From Fictibacillus phosphorivorans (GTDB taxonomy: Bacteria; Bacillota; Bacilli; Bacillales; Fictibacillaceae), in assembly GCF_001619875.1 (NCBI RefSeq), contig NZ_LRFC01000037.1, positions 62,001 to 126,000 on the forward strand: a stretch of DNA of 64,000 nt, given 5' to 3'. Below, piece after piece: positions 62,082 through 64,000 of the stretch. How positions within the stretch are numbered: the stretch's first letter is position 1; every line of letters starts with the position of its first letter. The position numbers and the translations under genes are program-made. The notes below the pieces were generated by a model. It ran no database searches, had not been told where the DNA came from, and saw only the letters and a program-made list of their open reading frames with translations.

Positions 62082-64000
62082 TTAATTTTTTCTCAACACG
62101 ACGTTACCCTCACCAATAATGGATTGCAACTCTAACAATAAACTTTCCGTAGCCTTTATTTTTTGAGAGAGCTGAACCTTCTGTCTGTTCTCCTCATAGA
62201 TGAGCACAACAGATCCATTACCTTTCGATTGGTCCAAAATCGTCTTCACTGCATTTAAGTATTCAGGTGATTGATGATCTTTATCAATCTTTATAAATAC
62301 AGTCGGTTGGTCATTGGGTTTTAATTCTTCCAGCAGCTTGCATTGATTAATAAGGATCTGTATGGTTTCGTTACGCTGCTCAACACTTCCTTCTAAAAAT
62401 AATTGTTCACCTTTTTGCAGAATACTGTGATTGGCCTCGTACACTTTAGGAAAAGCAACAGCTTCAATATCACCGCTCACATCACTAATTGTTAGAAAAG
62501 CCATCAGCTCTCCTTTTTTGGTTTTAATGACACGGACTTTGTCCACTATAACACCAAGGCGGACAGAAGATCTTTTTTCCTTCAGATCCCTAATATCAGC
62601 TGCTCTCCAGCTTCCAAGGATGGAACGATATCGTTCTAACGGGTGAGAAGAAAAGAAAAAGCCAAGTGCCTCTTTTTCAAACTTAAGTTTCTCGCTTCCT
62701 TGAAAAGGCTGAACGGATACGTAAGAAGGCTTAGGAAGATTAATATCATCATCGAATAAATACATTTGATTCTTTCGTGAAATTTCCTGAAACTCTTCTC
62801 CATATTCAATCGCTGTTTCAAGTGAAGCTAACAGAACAGCTCTGTCTTCTCCAAGATCATCCAGCGCTCCTGCAAATATTAACGATTCAAGCGTTCGTTT
62901 ATTCACTGTTTTTTGAGGACATCGTGCACAAATATCAAACAGATCTTGAAACGGTTCTTTATGGTTTTCTTCCAAAAGGGTTCTTACTGCTTGAAGTCCT
63001 ACATTTGTTATCGCTAAAAGACCGAATGCAACAGCTGATCCTTCAGATGTAAAAACAGCTGAGCCCTTTTTTATGGATGGAGGCAGAACAGGAATTCCTT
63101 TTTGCTCAGACTCTTTTATATATTGATACACTTTATCATGATTGCCAATAACACTTGAAAGTAATGCTGCCATAAAATATGATGGATAATTTGCTTTTAA
63201 GTAAGCCAGCTGATAGGCAATTACACTGTAAGCAACTGCATGGCTCCTTGGAAACCCATAGTCGGCAAAACGAACGATCAGATCATATAGAGCATCAGCT
63301 GACTTTTCATCATAGCCTTGCTTTAAACACCCAGCCACAAAATGCTGGCGTTCACGAAGCAAAATTTCCCGTTTCTTTTTACCCACTGCTCTTCTTAACA
63401 AATCAGCTTCTCCAAGAGTAAATCCAGCAGCTTTTGTAGCGATCTGCATGATCTGTTCTTGATAGACGATAACACCATAAGTAGCTTTGAGTATGGGCTC
63501 AAGGTCAGGGTGCATATATTCAACTGTCTTTTGACCGTGTTTACCTGCAATATAATCAGGAATGTTTTGCATCGGACCTGGTCGATAAAGTGCGTTCACT
63601 GCTACAATGTCTTCAAATTCTGTCGGTTTAAGCTGCTGAAGGACCTTTCTCATGCCATCTGATTCGAGCTGAAACACGCCTGTAGTATCACCTTTTGCAA
63701 GAAGCTCAAACGTTTTAGCATCCGAAAAAGAAATTTCATTAAGATCGATTTTGACATTCTCGTTCTCTTCAATCGCGAACAAAATATTTTCAATGAGTGA
63801 TAAATTGCGCAACCCTAAAAAGTCCATTTTCAAGAGTCCTGCTGCAACAAGCCAATCCATACTGTATTGAGTGAGCGGGATTCCATCGTGTCCATTCTGC
63901 AAAGGAACTTTTTGAACAAGCGGCGAACCTGATAAGACGACACCCGCTGCATGAGTAGAAGCGTGTCTAGGCAAGCCCTCAAGTGTCATGGCAATTTCAA
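62082..64000 (-). CDS. dnaE: DNA polymerase III alpha subunit DnaE (N-terminal part outside window)
   Basis: Second replicative polymerase of Firmicutes, which extends primers before PolC. The visible 638 codons run without stop to the window edge and include LEGLPRHASTHAAGVVLSG, MDFLGLRNLSLIE, FQLESDGMRKVLQQLKP, DIVAVNALYRPGPMQNIPDYI, YQEQIMQIATKAAGFTLGEADLLRRAVGKK (split by a loop), GFPRSHAVAYS and a C-terminal OB fold (RLGVIVDKVRVIKTKKGELMAFL split). About 480 residues of PHP and palm are missing. Confidence 0.96.
   Translation of the reverse strand, partial: EIAMTLEGLPRHASTHAAGVVLSGSPLVQKVPLQNGHDGIPLTQYSMDWLVAAGLLKMDFLGLRNLSLIENILFAIEENENVKIDLNEISFSDAKTFELLAKGDTTGVFQLESDGMRKVLQQLKPTEFEDIVAVNALYRPGPMQNIPDYIAGKHGQKTVEYMHPDLEPILKATYGVIVYQEQIMQIATKAAGFTLGEADLLRRAVGKKKREILLRERQHFVAGCLKQGYDEKSADALYDLIVRFADYGFPRSHAVAYSVIAYQLAYLKANYPSYFMAALLSSVIGNHDKVYQYIKESEQKGIPVLPPSIKKGSAVFTSEGSAVAFGLLAITNVGLQAVRTLLEENHKEPFQDLFDICARCPQKTVNKRTLESLIFAGALDDLGEDRAVLLASLETAIEYGEEFQEISRKNQMYLFDDDINLPKPSYVSVQPFQGSEKLKFEKEALGFFFSSHPLERYRSILGSWRAADIRDLKEKRSSVRLGVIVDKVRVIKTKKGELMAFLTISDVSGDIEAVAFPKVYEANHSILQKGEQLFLEGSVEQRNETIQILINQCKLLEELKPNDQPTVFIKIDKDHQSPEYLNAVKTILDQSKGNGSVVLIYEENRQKVQLSQKIKATESLLLELQSIIGEGNVVLRKN

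Overview
The window reads as a single chromosomal block of a mid-GC, spore-forming Bacillaceae. The spore genes sspI, ytxC, ytaF and ytvI are present, and gene order is largely that of the Bacillus subtilis stretch from lysC to dnaE. The small genes and dispersed intergenic repeats would fit a Fictibacillus-like or related Bacillus lineage, but that is inference. No phage, plasmid, IS transposase, CRISPR array, tRNA or rRNA was seen. Nearly all genes lie on the minus strand. The exceptions are rnhC, sspI, cydAB and ytvI.

Layout from low to high coordinates: lysC (cut by the window edge) under a lysine riboswitch; uvrC; trxA; a histidine phosphatase; the fatty-acid oxidation operon fadR-fadB-etfB-etfA, with an intact FadR operator, and lcfA; yshE with two very short ORFs; mutS2, polX, cvpA and zapA; rnhC (+); pheST under a T-box; ysgA; sspI (+); a dimeric dUTPase, a VTT membrane protein and cydAB (+); infC-rpmI-rplT with an L20-type leader and an ATT start for infC; thrS under a T-box; ytxC; a two-gene amino-acid ABC transporter without an ATPase; a radical-SAM mqnC; dnaI, dnaB and nrdR; speD and gapB; coaE, ytaF, mutM and polA; phoPR with a triple Pho box; a MaoC-like protein; the TCA genes citZ, icd and mdh; ytwI/ytvI; fxsA; the glycolytic genes pyk and pfkA; accA and accD, a GntR/FadR-type regulator and the malic enzyme ytsJ; and the C-terminal part of dnaE.

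The genes form coherent modules: fatty-acid breakdown (FadR regulon) and synthesis (accDA with malic enzyme for NADPH), lower glycolysis, gluconeogenesis (gapB with a CcpN-type box) and the citrate branch of the TCA cycle. Around them sit DNA replication and repair (dnaE, polA, dnaB, dnaI, polX, mutS2, uvrC, mutM, nrdR) and translation.

The coding content is mostly conserved core genome, so the less expected material is non-coding. (i) Three intergenic arrays repeat with a period of 20-21 bp. Each has its own short core, and one holds phase for six units. (ii) A dispersed repeat of about 130 bp is bounded by GTTGATT/AATCAAC. It has a central hairpin whose arms change together between copies; one copy lies in the thrS leader and another carries a nested repeat. 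(iii) A perfect GTGGTCAGACCAC palindrome just downstream of the ytsJ promoter suggests autoregulation of the ytsJ-gntR-accDA operon. (iv) speD and citZ have long, apparently structured leaders.
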